Source: Clonostachys chloroleuca
Lineage: Eukaryota; Ascomycota; Sordariomycetes; Hypocreales; Bionectriaceae
Length of the DNA: 64,000 bases
Assembly: GCA_037952775.1 (NCBI GenBank)
Contig: JBANAY010000003.1
Location: 22,816,001-22,880,000, forward strand
Direction of reading: 5' to 3'
The translations under genes were made by a program, and so were the position numbers. Below are positions 23,217-35,240 of this stretch, one piece after another; position 1 is the stretch's first letter, and each line of letters opens with the position of its first letter. A model generated the notes under the pieces. The model was not told where the DNA came from and did not search any database. It was given only the letters and a program-made list of their open reading frames with translations.

Positions 23217-24884
23217 ATGACCCTCTCCGCCGACGATGAAAAATCTGGAGAGCCTTCCTCAACCCTCCCTAAAGAAGAAGCCACAGAACGACAATCGGGA
23301 GTTCAGAATCATCACAAAGATGGAACACCAGCTGGCTTCACGACAACTTCTCCGTCTGAGGACCAGGAAGCACAACAGCCGCCCATTCACTCCATCTTCT
23401 CCTCGCGAATGAAGGTCTTCGTTGTGTTGATGACCGTGTTCAGCACTCTCTTCTCCCCCTTCTCGTCTTTCATTTATATACCCGCCCTAACCCCTATAGC
23501 GGAATCCTACCACCGCTCTGTCGCCGAGCTCAACTTCACCGTCACTGTGTACCAAATCATGCAGGCAGTGGCGCCGCTCTTCTTTGGAGACTTGAGCGAC
23601 CAGATTGGCCGCCGCCCCGTCTACGTGCTCACATTTGCCATATATCTCGGATCCAACATTGGACTGGCGCTGCAGAACAACTTTGCCGCCCTGATGGTCC
23701 TCCGCACTCTTCAGAGCACCGGAAGCAGCGCGACCGTCGCGATTGGCAGTGCCGTCATGGCCGATCTGACGACCAGCGCAGAGAGAGGCGGGTATATCAC
23801 TGCAGTGCAGGCGAGCGTCATGTTTGCCCCCGCGCTCGCTCCTGTCCTGGGTGGTATCCTGACACAGTTTCTGGGTTGGCGATCAACCTTTTGGTTTCTC
23901 GTCATCTCGGCGGCGGTTTTTGTTGTCATCTATGTCCCCTTTGTTCCGGAGGTAGGTCTTGCCAGCAGTATTTGCATAATCAAATCTGGACTAACAGGAT
24001 ATAATATATAGACTGCACGAAGTATTGTCGGGAATGGATCCATTCCTCCTCCAAGGCTTAATTGGTCTCTTGCCTCGTCGAGGCAGTGGCGCCAGCAGAA
24101 ACAAGAGGCCGAGTCTGCCACTCCCGCGATAGATATGCCCAAGCCGGTGAAGAAGCCATTCAGAATCCCGGTTCCAAACATCTTCGCGGCAGTGCGTATA
24201 ATATTCGAAAAAGATGTCGGTCTCCTGATGCTCTTCATGTCGCTCTTCGTCATGGCCAACTATGCAATGTTGGTCCCGCTGCAGGATGTGATTCGCAGGC
24301 AGTACGGATTCAACGATCTCCAAGTCGGGCTGTGCTACATCCCCTTTGCTATCGGATCGGTTTTTGGGGCTGTCATTGTTGGACGCATGCTCAACTGGAA
24401 CTATGCCAGGGTGGCTAAGAGCATCGGGGTCTCGGCGGATAGGAAGCGAGGCGACGACCTCCGCAAATTCCCCATTGAGAAGGCAAGGTTGGACCTGATG
24501 TGGCCCCCGACGATACTTGCCATCATCACTATCGTGGTATGGGGATGGGTCGTTGACGCTGGCACCAGCCTTGCAGCTCCGATGGTAGTGCTCTTTTTTG
24601 CCGGCATGGGGCTTTCTGGGCCTGTCTCCATCCTCAACACTCTCCTAGTGGACCTGTATCCTATGAATCCCGGCAGGGTCTCCTCGTCCTTTAATCTTAC
24701 AAGAGCAACTCTGAGTGCTGTTGGGACGGCTGTTGTTCAGTACATCATCGATGCTTGGGGATATGGGTGGACCTACGTCTTTATGGGGCTGGTCGTATTA
24801 GCAGCTAGCCCTAGCATAATCATTGTTAGGAGATGGGGACCAAAATGGAGGGAGGAGAGGTACCGCAGGTTCGAAAAAGCTTAG
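23217..24884 (+). CDS. MFS multidrug:H+ antiporter, DHA1 family (QDR-like)
   Basis: Exons 23217-23951 and 24012-24884 around a 60-bp intron; 535 aa. ATG 23217 is preferred over an upstream in-frame GTG. A 65-residue hydrophilic N-terminus precedes 12 predicted helices. DHA1 marks include GDLSDQIGRRPVY at the loop between helices 2 and 3 (motif A) and the helix-5 region GGYITAVQASVMFAPALAPVLGG (split: GGYITAVQ and APALAPVLGG, motif C of antiporters). A basic cytosolic loop (KKPFRIP) separates the halves. Such proteins export drugs, weak acids or metabolites at the plasma membrane. No biosynthetic genes adjoin it, so no specific cargo is suggested. Confidence 0.9.
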
Positions 24885-25572
24885 AGATGGTATCAAAATA
24901 TTAAAGTAGATGGATAACTGGAAAGGGAAGGCTACCGGATGTATTTGACAGTTTGGGGTTACTAAGAGGTCCGCCGACGTAATCGAGTCACCCAATAGCA
25001 TGTATGGACGGTGATTTCTATTGTTCATTGAAGTGATATCAGAAAGAAGCACCTGAAGGCAAAAACATACAACAGCCGGTATTTGCTGGTTATTACTGAC
25101 CTAACTACTAGTCGGCCCCTTACCAGCTTAACGCTCGGAGAGCAGACGGGGTTTTGCAACAGTCACCTCTATCGTCCGCCGTATTATCCACCCAACCGGG
25201 TGACATTGCACACCGAAATCCCTCACGCCTACACGCCCACACCTATTGCCTTCTAACAACGCCATCGCGATGGTCGGCACACAACATATCACGTCTAAAA
25301 AGGCTCGAATTTGCGGCGCATTTGAAATTATGAAGGGCGAAGGGATACATTTTCAAAAGATTGATCTTTTCAACCACTTTGGCGTCTCTCGTCGCAGTGG
25401 CTATGGCGTCTGTCCAATGGTATAGCTGGTCAGATCGTGAAGCCTCCACCATTTCAGGTGTATGGGCGTCGAAGGTTGATAGCTGGTGTGTAGTCACGAA
25501 ACCGAAGGGGGTTCGCATAAAGACAAAAAACTCATGAGCTAAAGGAGTACTAGGAACTCAATAGTGCTTTAA
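24885..25572. other. Intergenic between convergent genes
   Basis: A 91-codon minus-strand frame at 25243-25518 has no recognisable domain and is not called. Otherwise empty. Confidence 0.5.
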
Positions 25573-26598
25573 TCACTCCTGGAGTGAAGTTTGGAATGCA
25601 GTGGACGGACTAGGGGTGACAATCGATCCTTTGACAACTTGGACACCCGCGCCAACAAGGTCCACCTCGAGATGGTTATCTTCACTAACATGCAGCACAA
25701 CGCGAATCACGCATTCTCGTCCGACCTTCAGCCCTTGTCGTACAGTAATTTCCCCTTTGCCTCCCTTGATGTTGAGGGCGCCGTGCTTGTATAGATAAGC
25801 AGACAAAGGGCCTGCAGCACTTCCTGTAGCTGGATCTTCTCCCGACATACTGGGGGAGAAGAAGCGGGCTTCATATGTATCAGCACCAGCTCGTGCGAAG
25901 AAGAAAATTCCGTGTGCTCTCTCATCTGCAATTTTGAGTTGCGCAAGAAGCTTTTCACGCCGGACCCCGACGCGGTTCAAGGCTTCGGTGGATGCCAATG
26001 GGACGAGGAGGTGGTGTGTTGTGGAGGTGGACAGAACTTGTGGCTGGAGGGCCCTTGTAGCCTCTACACTCTGAAGCGACCAGCCAATATCTTGCTCCAA
26101 TATCCCCACAGCTTCGGCTAGTGAAGCGAGGTCCGGATGGTAGGCGTGCAGCTTTGGCGGCGCTTGGCGTAGGACGACTTGAATCCCATCTCTTCCGGAA
26201 GCGCTGACCAGATTACCCCGTTGGATCTTGAGTGATGTCACATCTTGTCCGAGTTCTTGATAAACGGTTGTCTCTTCGATGCCGTCAACTGATTGCGGCG
26301 ACGCCCTCTTCGACTCCAGCTTGCCGCTTTGGGCAAGATGCCACCATGCACCCAGAATGTTATGACCGGCGCCAAAAACCTCCCTTCCATCGGGCAGGAA
26401 CGATCGCAGTCTAGCATCAGCTTTATCCTGAGCCACCGGAAGAACAAAAGTAGTCTCAGATAGATTGAATTGACGGGCGATGAGCTGCATCTGTGTGGTT
26501 GTCAGGGTGCTGGTGGTTGCATCGACGACAGCAAGTGGGTTGCCTTTGAAAGGTACGTCGGAGAAGACGTCCACTATCTCGAAATTTAAAGAAGACAT
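25573..26598 (-). CDS. PhzF-family isomerase-like protein
   Basis: Intronless, 341 aa, ATG 26598. PhzF proteins have the two-lobed diaminopimelate-epimerase fold and include the phenazine-pathway isomerase, but most fungal members have unknown substrates. Visible marks are the opening VDVFSDVPFKGNPLAVV, the conserved general acid/base Glu48 in NLSETTFV, and the second-lobe loop SGEDPATGSAAGPLSAYL. The usual GHPT after the first lobe is GHNI here, a small departure that may affect the substrate pocket. No signal peptide. It is not in a phenazine cluster, and its neighbour is a drug antiporter 0.7 kb away in convergent orientation, so phenazine synthesis should not be assumed. Confidence 0.92.
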   Translation of the reverse strand: MSSLNFEIVDVFSDVPFKGNPLAVVDATTSTLTTTQMQLIARQFNLSETTFVLPVAQDKADARLRSFLPDGREVFGAGHNILGAWWHLAQSGKLESKRASPQSVDGIEETTVYQELGQDVTSLKIQRGNLVSASGRDGIQVVLRQAPPKLHAYHPDLASLAEAVGILEQDIGWSLQSVEATRALQPQVLSTSTTHHLLVPLASTEALNRVGVRREKLLAQLKIADERAHGIFFFARAGADTYEARFFSPSMSGEDPATGSAAGPLSAYLYKHGALNIKGGKGEITVRQGLKVGRECVIRVVLHVSEDNHLEVDLVGAGVQVVKGSIVTPSPSTAFQTSLQE

Positions 26599-27978
26599 GG
26601 CGATACGTTGTTATTCTTTGGTTAGACTTTGATTTTTCACCCTAGCCTTAACTCTCGAGGCATTGTATAGCTTATATACTTGCTTGTGAGGGTGACTACT
26701 CGACGCCAAGGCGAGTAGGAAGGTGAAATTCTTAGCCGTTTGGCGTCATCAACCACATGGTGCTGCTGCCGCCAAGGAGTGTTGATTACGAATGCACAAG
26801 ATTACCAATCCTTGACCACAAATGCATCCACCAATGCAGCTCACCTCGCAATGAATGTGACTCGTGTCCTTCAGCTTTGTCTTGTCGTGTCCGTGTTTCT
26901 CGTGTCCAGCGCTTAGCATTATGTGTTGTAATCCTGAGCTTTGTCTGACACATAACAAACCAGACGGGCTTCTCTCCCCTGCAAATATTCACGCCAAAAA
27001 ACTCTTCTTTCGCTCTCCTCCTCACGTCCCCTGGCTTAGCTTGCCCTGCTGAGACAGGTGCTAAGTCAGCCACCCCCATGGTCACTTCTACCTAGGTGCG
27101 CTGCCGATCAGAACTGACAAACCGTGGATTATGGGTTGTAAGTGTCGCCAAGCGAAAGGGTCAATGAGCCACATCTACAACCTATTAGAGTTGACTATGC
27201 GAAGCAATTGCCCTAGCTAGCCTAATGAAGAATGTTAATATCACATCGTATCTAGAACCCTTCTCATTAATAATTGATTTTCTGGATAGGCGCTCAGGCT
27301 CCGTAGCTTCCAGTGACTACCTACTTGCAGTATCTTGAACCATATATATTGTACCAAAGCTCAAGCAGAATCGCAGAATGCGGTTGGGCGCAAGGAGTGG
27401 GGCCGTATAGATCGCATTCGGCTCGTATATGAGTCTTGTATCGCCTTGTTGAACCGTATTCTTCGGTCTCACTCATCCTCTAGGGCTCAATCGGGGCTCG
27501 TCCTCACGCGGCTGGGGTCTCAAGCGCGGGTTTCCCGTCTCGGAGGGTTCGAAATGTCCGCGGTGTTGTTGGATCTCGTGACGTCCTTGTGCTTGGCCAA
27601 CCGGACACGGCGCCACCCCTCTATTGAAGACTAGATAGCCCATCAGGCTAGAGCTAGCAGAATCCCGTAAAAAACCTACTCCGTCCACATTGCGAGATCT
27701 CGACGAAAACCGTCATGCCCCAGATGCGCGTAGTACGTATGGCAGCGCAGAGTAGAGAGAAACAGCTTTCTACAGTATCTCTTTCACGGTACGGAGAATA
27801 TCGGAATACATGCCTTTTGTAACTGCAGCTTGTCGAACGGGAAAGGAAGAGGACGGGAATTGCGAGGCTAGAAAGAGCTTATTTCAGAAGCCGGTGGAAC
27901 GAGGGTACAACAATATCCTGGAATGGAATCTGATTGAATCGATTTTCAATTAATCAATGATCCTTTGTTATGCACTTG
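26599..27978. other. Intergenic, no gene recognised
   Basis: 1.4 kb. Promoter side of the PhzF gene. Only short frames without domains. Confidence 0.5.
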
Positions 27979-28260
27979 TTATTCAGGGTTAATCAAACCA
28001 TTTTTGTAGAACAGGTTGCAGCGGCGGTTGCCGGCTTCATTACCGGACGCAAATCCGAGGAACAGATGCGGTTCCCCCGCTGCGGTCGTGCAGATACCCA
28101 TGCCCTCTGGCTCCCTGAAGTCTAGAGACTTGCCAGCTTGGGTGAATATGGATCCCTGATGGATCTTGCCGGTATCTACATCAACGCTGATGATCTCCGA
28201 GTCCAGATTTCCACCATTGGCATCGTTGGCGGCGGCCCAAGGTCCGGTCCTTGCCGCAGC
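27979..28260 (-). pseudogene. 3' fragment of a fungal beta-propeller-like (TagC/P68-RBP type) gene
   Basis: Ninety-three codons ending at a normal TAA (27979-27981). The peptide holds GNLDSEIISVDVDTGKI, FREPEGMGIC and HLFLGFASG, resembling the C-terminal blade of fungal secreted proteins annotated as teichoic-acid-biosynthesis-C-like. The frame is closed upstream by TGA at about 28268. A possible splice acceptor (CCCAG) ends at 28261, but no upstream exon is found; AT-rich sequence follows instead. I read it as the surviving tail of a gene cut off by rearrangement. Family name is a moderate-confidence recollection. Confidence 0.5.
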
Positions 28261-30347
28261 CTGGGCAGGTCAATCGACACGCCAAATACGAGACAACAAA
28301 CAGTAGAGAAGAGGGTACATGCCGGGAAATTAGCCTCCTAGGCTGCGCGAAGCCCAAATGAGACCTTCATCAACATCCAGAAACCACCAACAATTCCCGG
28401 CACCAAATCACCACACCCCAGCCACCATCAACTAGACCAAATCTCTCAGGCCTCCCGGTGCGATTCACTGAATACGTGCAAGTACAGGAATACCGGAAGG
28501 TCATCACACCCCACCGAAAGTGTTGGCCCACCAGATACATTAACGTCCACGGGAGGATGTAAAAGGGCGTGGACGCCAAGGAGAAATATATATATACCAC
28601 GTGCAGAGTGGTTTCATCCGTACGGGGAATTTACTATACCTGTTAGGTTGGAAATTATAATAACGGTATAAATAGAGTCGGTAGAACGCCGAAAGACTAT
28701 AATCAAATAGAAATTTAGGAATAAGGATAAGGAGGAGATTACTTGATACTAAAGTATTTAGGTTACTATAAAGGTAATCTGTAAGGTCTAAATTAGTCAC
28801 AGAAGGCTATATTTTAGATATTCAGAAAGCTTTTATTGACTAGACTATATAAAGGAGAAATTAGATAGTATTATTAGTAGTAGGTATCTTATTTATAGCA
28901 TTTATAAGTAGAAAGGGCTATAATCGCCTACCAGAAGTAAGTATCCCCAGACTTTGTCCCAACGAATATCAAAGATGTTAATCCAAGAAACTCCGAAATT
29001 TCATAATATATTAACTCTTCTCACCGTTATCTGTCGGTTTAGACAATCAACAAAGGGTGTAGCTACGCTGTCTACGGCTAAAAGCCCCAAGAATCACATC
29101 TTTATTTTGTATAGACGCGTTGGAGTGAGTAGGGAAACAATAGGCAGACCGGTACCGGTGCATCTGGGAAGGGGCAAAGTACGCTGACTTGGGATTTGAT
29201 TGCCCTCCGCCTGTGCAAGACACTCACATGATCACGTTCCAGTGTCGTATCCAGCACCAGGTATTTCCCGACCCAGAGGCATATTGATCATATTATTTTG
29301 TTTATTTTTGTGCTACATCTTACATATGCTTAGACTTGATCTGTTCTATTAACTAATATTATATTGTATTGCTTATTCACAAGCTGCTATGTGCAAGCTC
29401 AACCGACTCACACCTCTTCTTATTGCTCATTCTGAAATGAGTGATTGTATTGCTTGTTCTTTTTGTATTTATACTGGAATGTGTACCCTTAATTATACAC
29501 TCTCCTAGTCGTGATGTTTTAACAGCACCACAGCTAGCTTCCTCGTAACATTACAGGCGACTTTTCTATATTACTCCGGCTACCTGTAACACTACAGCCG
29601 ACGTTATTGTAGTACTCAGTTGAAAGCCGGCTGGGACAGACAATAAATCAATCAATCCGCTGATAGGGCAGAGAAGGGACTTAACATAATCTTTATAAAT
29701 AAAAGTCCTAAGAGCAATAGTTATTTTAAAGAGATATACTAGATTCTAAAGACAGAGGTCAGGGGATAGCCTTTAAGATCCTAATACTCCCAGAATACGA
29801 AGATACAATAGGATCCAGTGCTTCCTGGTAGGTATGGTCGTATGTAATAGGAAGGGGAGGTGATCTGATTCATAAGTCGTCCGGGGCTTGGCTGGGAGCT
29901 GCTGGTGATGTTGCTGTTGTTGTATCTTCATCAAACCTTGTCAGCGGGGACAAGACTGGTATGAGGACCACAGGCCTCACTTTCAGGCAATGTTTCAAGT
30001 GAGAACAAGTATCATGTGTAGAAAGAAACTTCTCTAGAACGAGCATAAGACTGGGCCAACCTAAGTGTTGATAGATATCTACAATTTTATCCCCAAGCTG
30101 TGAGTTAAATGGGCCCCACCCTAATAGACTATTGCTTGTTATTAGATAGGAAGACACAAGAAAGGGAGATATGGCTAAACTACTACTCCAACACTGATTT
30201 TAATATCAACAACTATATCTAATTTCTAATAGACATGACCTGATAATCTCGGGCGGTGGCGTGGTGAAGATCAATGACAGGGTCTGAGATTTACATGACC
30301 ACGCACACCAAATTCCACATCCGTGATTGTAACTCCTTGTACTGGAT
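28261..30347. repeat. AT-rich gene-free tract with probable RIP-mutated repeat relics
   Basis: From about 28570 to 28950 and again near 29680-29800 the sequence is very rich in TA and TAG/TAA triplets, unlike its flanks. Fragments resembling a reverse transcriptase (ILDIQKAF near 28815 on the plus strand, followed by stops) hint at a LINE-like relic, weakly. A pair of related strings (CGTAACATTACAGGCGAC and CTGTAACACTACAGCCGAC) lies near 29546-29600. No intact gene. Confidence 0.45.
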
Positions 30348-31379
30348 TCACCACATAACCTTCTTTATAGCTGAAGTTAAGATGGCAGCCATTTTCTCAT
30401 GCTCAGCTGCGTTTGGATGATAGTCACATCCCACCTCCGAACCCTGCGTCGGGAAATCGACAACATGCGCCTTGCTACCGAGCTTCTCCGCAGCCGCCTT
30501 CAAAACACTCACATGAGTCGTGTGCTGTGAGTCTTCCGCGGTGGGATATGTGTCACTGAGCATCGGGCTTGAGGTGAGGAAAAGTTCTGCTTTGGGGTAA
30601 TGGCTGCGTATTGTCTCTGCAAACGCGATCATGCCGTCGGTGAACATTGTTGCATTGACCGGGTCACGGATGTTAAGGTACGAGAAGTCATTGGTGCCCA
30701 GATTAATAACAACAATGTCCGGAGTCTCAGCCCTAGGAAACGTGTAGCTGTTGTCTTCGTCATTGGTGCCGTAGCGAGTCCATAGCTGCGGCATGAGGAC
30801 GGGGTCGTTGGACCCGATGGTGTTTCGTATCAATCCTATCCCGGACCAAGCAAGAATATCATACTCAGCCGACAAGCTTTTAGCCGTCAGAGCGCCGTAG
30901 GTTTTGGGTGCGTTCTCGAGGAAAGCGGAATTGGTACAAGGATAAGTCCCATCTAAGCCATAGCCTACGGAGATGGAGTCCCCGATGATTTGGATCCGTC
31001 GCCGTGAAACGGAATCAGCGCCGAGTGAGCCACGGAATATTTTCACATCGCCAAGGGCAAAAGTACCGTAAACAGTTTCCGACCTTTTACGAATCTGAAC
31101 AGTGTGTTGACCTCGCACAAGGGAGGGCGTACTGATGCTCGTTTCATTTACGTTTGCGATAATGATTGGAGTGCCTCCGTCGATCAGCAACTCGACACTA
31201 TTAGTGCCTGAAATCGAGGTAACCCCCACGCTTGCTGAAGTTCCCGTGAAAGAAAAGGAAAGGCCAGTAGCAGGCCAAGTCAATTCCCGTGTTGTTGGAT
31301 TTACCCGCCCGAGAAATCTTATCGCTTGGGAAGTGCTCAAGATGGCAAAGGCGGAGATTACGGCTAACAGGCGGGCCAT
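30348..31379 (-). CDS. Secreted carbohydrate esterase family 2 (SGNH acetylesterase)
   Basis: Intronless, 343 aa, ATG 31379. A signal peptide (MARLLAVISAFAILSTSQA) predicts secretion. Residues about 20-120 match the beta-sandwich that precedes the catalytic part in CE2 enzymes, and the rest is an SGNH hydrolase. Catalytic block I is GDSISVGYG with nucleophile Ser135, block III is GTND with Asn230, and the C-terminal DYHP supplies His321. Family members remove acetyl groups from xylan, glucomannan or other polysaccharides. Four Cys, consistent with an extracellular protein, and N-glycosylation sites (NET, NAT) are present. Exact polysaccharide is unknown. It is not obviously co-regulated with the sugar permease on its 5' side. 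Confidence 0.92.
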   Translation of the reverse strand: MARLLAVISAFAILSTSQAIRFLGRVNPTTRELTWPATGLSFSFTGTSASVGVTSISGTNSVELLIDGGTPIIIANVNETSISTPSLVRGQHTVQIRKRSETVYGTFALGDVKIFRGSLGADSVSRRRIQIIGDSISVGYGLDGTYPCTNSAFLENAPKTYGALTAKSLSAEYDILAWSGIGLIRNTIGSNDPVLMPQLWTRYGTNDEDNSYTFPRAETPDIVVINLGTNDFSYLNIRDPVNATMFTDGMIAFAETIRSHYPKAELFLTSSPMLSDTYPTAEDSQHTTHVSVLKAAAEKLGSKAHVVDFPTQGSEVGCDYHPNAAEHEKMAAILTSAIKKVMW

Positions 31380-31943
31380 GGTGATAAGTTTGGGAATCAG
31401 TAGAATTAGAATAATTGGTCGGGCGGTTGACTTTCAAAAAGTGAGCAAGCATAGATATACCATTGCTTGCACTCATGCAACCTGTCCCGTTCTTTCCAAT
31501 GGAATTGGTGGACGCATCGGCTCGACGGCAAAAGATCTTTAGCTCTATCCTGAATTTCTGTGCTAGGATTCAAAAATGCCTATGGGGATACACACTCCGA
31601 CACGGAAGATTATGAATTTACCCGGCGAGAAGAGCCTGTAAAGAACAGCCGTTTCGGGCAATTAAACTGACATGTTCGGGCTGCATATGAAAAGGCGACC
31701 ATCATGCAACATTGCTATGATTGAACGGAAAGGAACCGAAGTTCAGCTGGGGGAAAACCAGGCTATTAGTAGTGGCTCTGTCGTAGACTATGGTAGGATT
31801 ATAGAGTCCATCTCGTATAGTGTTATCACATTTGAACGGGCTGGTTCCAAAAGTAACGATAATATTTGAAGAGACTGGGTTCATAGTCGCGTTGCGAGTT
31901 TTTCTCTCTCGTCGAGCTTCAATCTAAGAACCCGCTATGCCCA
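31380..31943. other. Intergenic, esterase promoter
   Basis: 564 bp upstream of the esterase; no gene supported. Confidence 0.5.
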
Positions 31944-33935
31944 CTAATCAACATGTTCAAAAGCAGGGGAGTCTTTTTTCGCATTCTGCTCGTCCTCCAT
32001 TCGAGATACTCTTGAGGGGACAAACTTGCCCCTGACTGACCCAAAGGCGAAAAGCTCGTCCATATCCTCGAGAGCAAGACCTAAGAGAACCCAGGTTAGC
32101 ATTAAAATTAATGATGAGATTGCTGAGCCTTCTCACCTTTAGTTTCTGGCACAAAGAACCAAGCAAACACGACCATGGTGAAACAGAAAGACCCATATAA
32201 GAAGTATGTTCCGAATCCGTGGGAGCCCATGGTTGCGAACATGCTCAATGTACCCTTAGCTACCACGAAATTGAACAGCCACTGGCTCGCAGTAGCCATA
32301 CCCATTTGCAAGGCACGCATGCGGGCTGCCGGAATTTCCTGAAAGTTATGTCAGAATTGCGAAGTTCTGAGAGTTTGGGATAACAAAATTCTCTAGTGAT
32401 ACGTACTGAGCAGTAGATCCAAACGACAGGCCCCCAACCAAACTGGTACACCGCGGCAAAGATGTAGATAGCAACAAGGGCCACGTAGCCGGCAGCTGTA
32501 GGGCCAGCATCCGCCTTGGGAGGGTCGAATCGGATATAAAATCCAACGTAGAATAGTGCAATTCCCTGTCGAATCTGGATTAGTATGGGATTTTGATCGA
32601 TGGCAAGGTATGCCGCGTACCTGAACGATGCCTGTCCAAAGAAGACTCTTTCGGCGGCCCAGACTATCGGCAACAAAGAGGATAAAGATGGCACAGGAAA
32701 CCATTTTCACAATTCCATAGATGCCAGTCGCGAAAAGGCCAGATTCGGAGGAAGACAAGCCAATGCTCTTGAAAATCTCTGGGCTGTAATAGGTCATCGC
32801 ATTGGTTCCAGTCAAGTTGCTCCACATCATCAACGTGATGCAGAGGAACGAGCGCTTCCTGTTTGATGGGACTGTAAAGGCTTCCTTGACCAATGTCCAG
32901 CCTGAGCTATTTGCGGCCAGAGCCCGCTCCTCCTCCAACTGCATAGAAATGCCATTCATTTCTTGTTGGATATAAGGATGATCGGTCGGCAGGCCTCGAA
33001 GCTTAGCCAAGACGAGAAGAGCCTTTTCGGGTGATTTCTGAGCAATGAAGCGAGGCGACTCGTTTGCAAGGAGCATTCCGATGAAGAGAATGACGGCTGG
33101 TAGTGCTTGGAGGGCCAAGGGAAGGATGTATTGGATGTCCCCCTTCAGGTGCAGGAGAGAGCCGTAGTTGATCCAAAAAGCAAGCTGTTCGCATCTATCA
33201 GCAAAGACCGTATTTCATTCACCTACAGTGCCCTTCTACATACCGTGAGGCCAGTAACAATCGACAGTTGGTAGCAGCCAGTGAGCAACCCTCTGATTCC
33301 ACGAGGAGCGTTCTCCGATACATACAGCGGATTCACTGTTGAAGCAATGCCGATAGCGACACCCGCGATAAATCTGGAAGATTAGCTCGCTATACAACCT
33401 TGAATGGTGAATGATGCTTCTTACCGCCCGATATACATAGCTGCAAGGTGGCCGCTGGCACCGGCCTGCAATGCTACACCGACAAACACAAACAACGAAG
33501 CTGTCACGAGGGACATCCGCCGACCGATCTTATTCGCTAACCACATGGAGAACAGACAGCCCAGGAATGCACCAGCTTGGATAACGGAGACGATGTTGGA
33601 TGAGAGGTCTGCCAACACGACGGTCGGCTTCCCGGTGAGATCATATTTGCTGTAATTTGTCAGAATGCAGGGATACAGCTGGGAAGCGGATTTATTTGCT
33701 ACTCTTTAAAAGTGGTCATGGTGAGAACACCTCCGATGATTCCCATGTCCATTCCAAACAACAATGCACCGCCGCAAGCCTACGTAAACGATAACCGTTA
33801 GAGAAGAATGGGTTAGATGCTCAATGCAAAACTTACCACCACACAGACTACCACCGTCCGAAAGTTGTAAATTTCGGGAGGATCTGACTCGATTGCATCA
33901 TTTTTGATAACTTTCTTAAGGAGTTGGTGGAACAT
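31944..33935 (-). CDS. MFS sugar/quinate-type permease, eight exons
   Basis: Exons 33935-33837, 33779-33703, 33649-33425, 33373-33244, 33184-32621, 32565-32407, 32338-32137 and 32080-31944. The introns are 51-68 bp and canonical; total 530 aa. Sugar-porter marks appear across splices: [15 protein letters not shown] (helix 1), NKIGRRMS (motif A), [22 protein letters not shown] after helix 6, [14 protein letters not shown] (helix 7), EIPAARMRA and [18 protein letters not shown] (end). The helix-7 and helix-8 region resembles fungal quinate permeases most closely, but hexose or disaccharide transport is equally possible. ATG 33935 begins a normal cytosolic N-terminus; a longer in-frame start at 34070 would add an unlikely hydrophobic leader. 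It should be a plasma-membrane proton symporter. Confidence 0.92.
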
Positions 33936-35240
33936 GATGCTATAGCACAGCCAGTCGTACCGGAATACAAGTGAGAATTCGATGCAGAGATAGCGCCAAC
34001 ATGCTCGTTTCTTATGGGAAGTCTGCCTCGTTATAAACTTTCTTGTTAGCATGAGCACTATCCTCACCATAGTTAGCTATGGGGTAATGCGCTATTCCTA
34101 GCCCCCCATCGTTAGAGTATGGCGACGGCAATAGACGGAGTAGGAGCGGTTAGCGAGGAAATGTGAGGGGGCTGCCCAGTCGTTAGAGAGATCTTGCATC
34201 TGCCCCAGCTTCCCCGCGCATTGGTCAGCTCTAAGTCTGGGGAATGAGCTTGAGGAGTGGGGATAATACATGGGGAAGAATGACGCTCGAGACCATTCTC
34301 GAGGCACTCTGTGGACGGAACTTCATTCTCGCCTAGCATGTTTTCGGCTAAGGGAGGAAAAGATCAGCGCATGACGACTAGCGGCAATAGACGGCTTCCG
34401 TGGCGAAAGGTTCATTGATATGGTAACCACTATGCTCCATGGTGGCGGAATATTCTCAGCCTTTGTTTTGACATGGAAACAATATGAATTATCCACCAAT
34501 CCCCGGTGTCTGTTGGTAAGTAGATCATGAAGAGTTGCAAGCGAGTGACATATAGCATGGTACACCAAAGCTCTGTTCACGCGCGCCAGGGACCTCATTT
34601 TCTTATGAATAATACTGAACCCAACAGTAAGAATAAACAATCTTTATTCTGCAGTATTTAGCTTGATATTCTGTTTATTACCGATTGATTGTTTAGATTT
34701 TGTGTTGATATTGTGTTGGAATTCAGTGCTATATGTTTAGGCTCTAGTCATTCCGTACTATTCACAAGCATGTTGTATGTCGACATTTCATTATTAGCTA
34801 TGTAAACCCCTAGGACATTCCATAAGAGCATGAGAGGTGAGTTGAATAAGCAAACATTGGCTAAGCGCGCACAAATTTCACGCTACATCTACTCTAAGTG
34901 GTTAGATGAGAGCTGTCTCTCGTGGAGATAGAGCCATAGACTGGTAACTGAGGTAATCACAAGGGAAATCAACCGCGATGTTACCTGAAACAGCAGATGC
35001 TGAACATCTGGTTTGTGCGAGGTCCTAAATGCAGTGTCTAATCGGTGCCATGGGGAATTCTCTTCGATGCCTATCTACTAATATATGAGATATCTACGGT
35101 CTCTAGAGTATATTGCAAATCAACTACACCTTAATTCCTCATGTTTCCTCATGTGCACACGAAAGTAAAGATACAGAGCTATGATATTTATGGATTGTTT
35201 TTCGCCCAAGTGCGTCTACACATTTGGATTTGGCTATGGT
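33936..35240. other. Intergenic, permease promoter side
   Basis: 1.3 kb, no gene supported. The stretch 34640-34760 is AT-rich. Confidence 0.5.

Noticed and set aside
25243..25518. 91-codon minus-strand frame
   Set aside because: No recognisable family and no supporting context; may be chance.
25573..26598. Phenazine biosynthesis role
   Set aside because: PhzF homology alone; no other phenazine genes nearby and most fungal homologues are unrelated to that pathway.
29870..30157. 95-codon minus-strand frame
   Set aside because: No family features; lies beside AT-rich relics.
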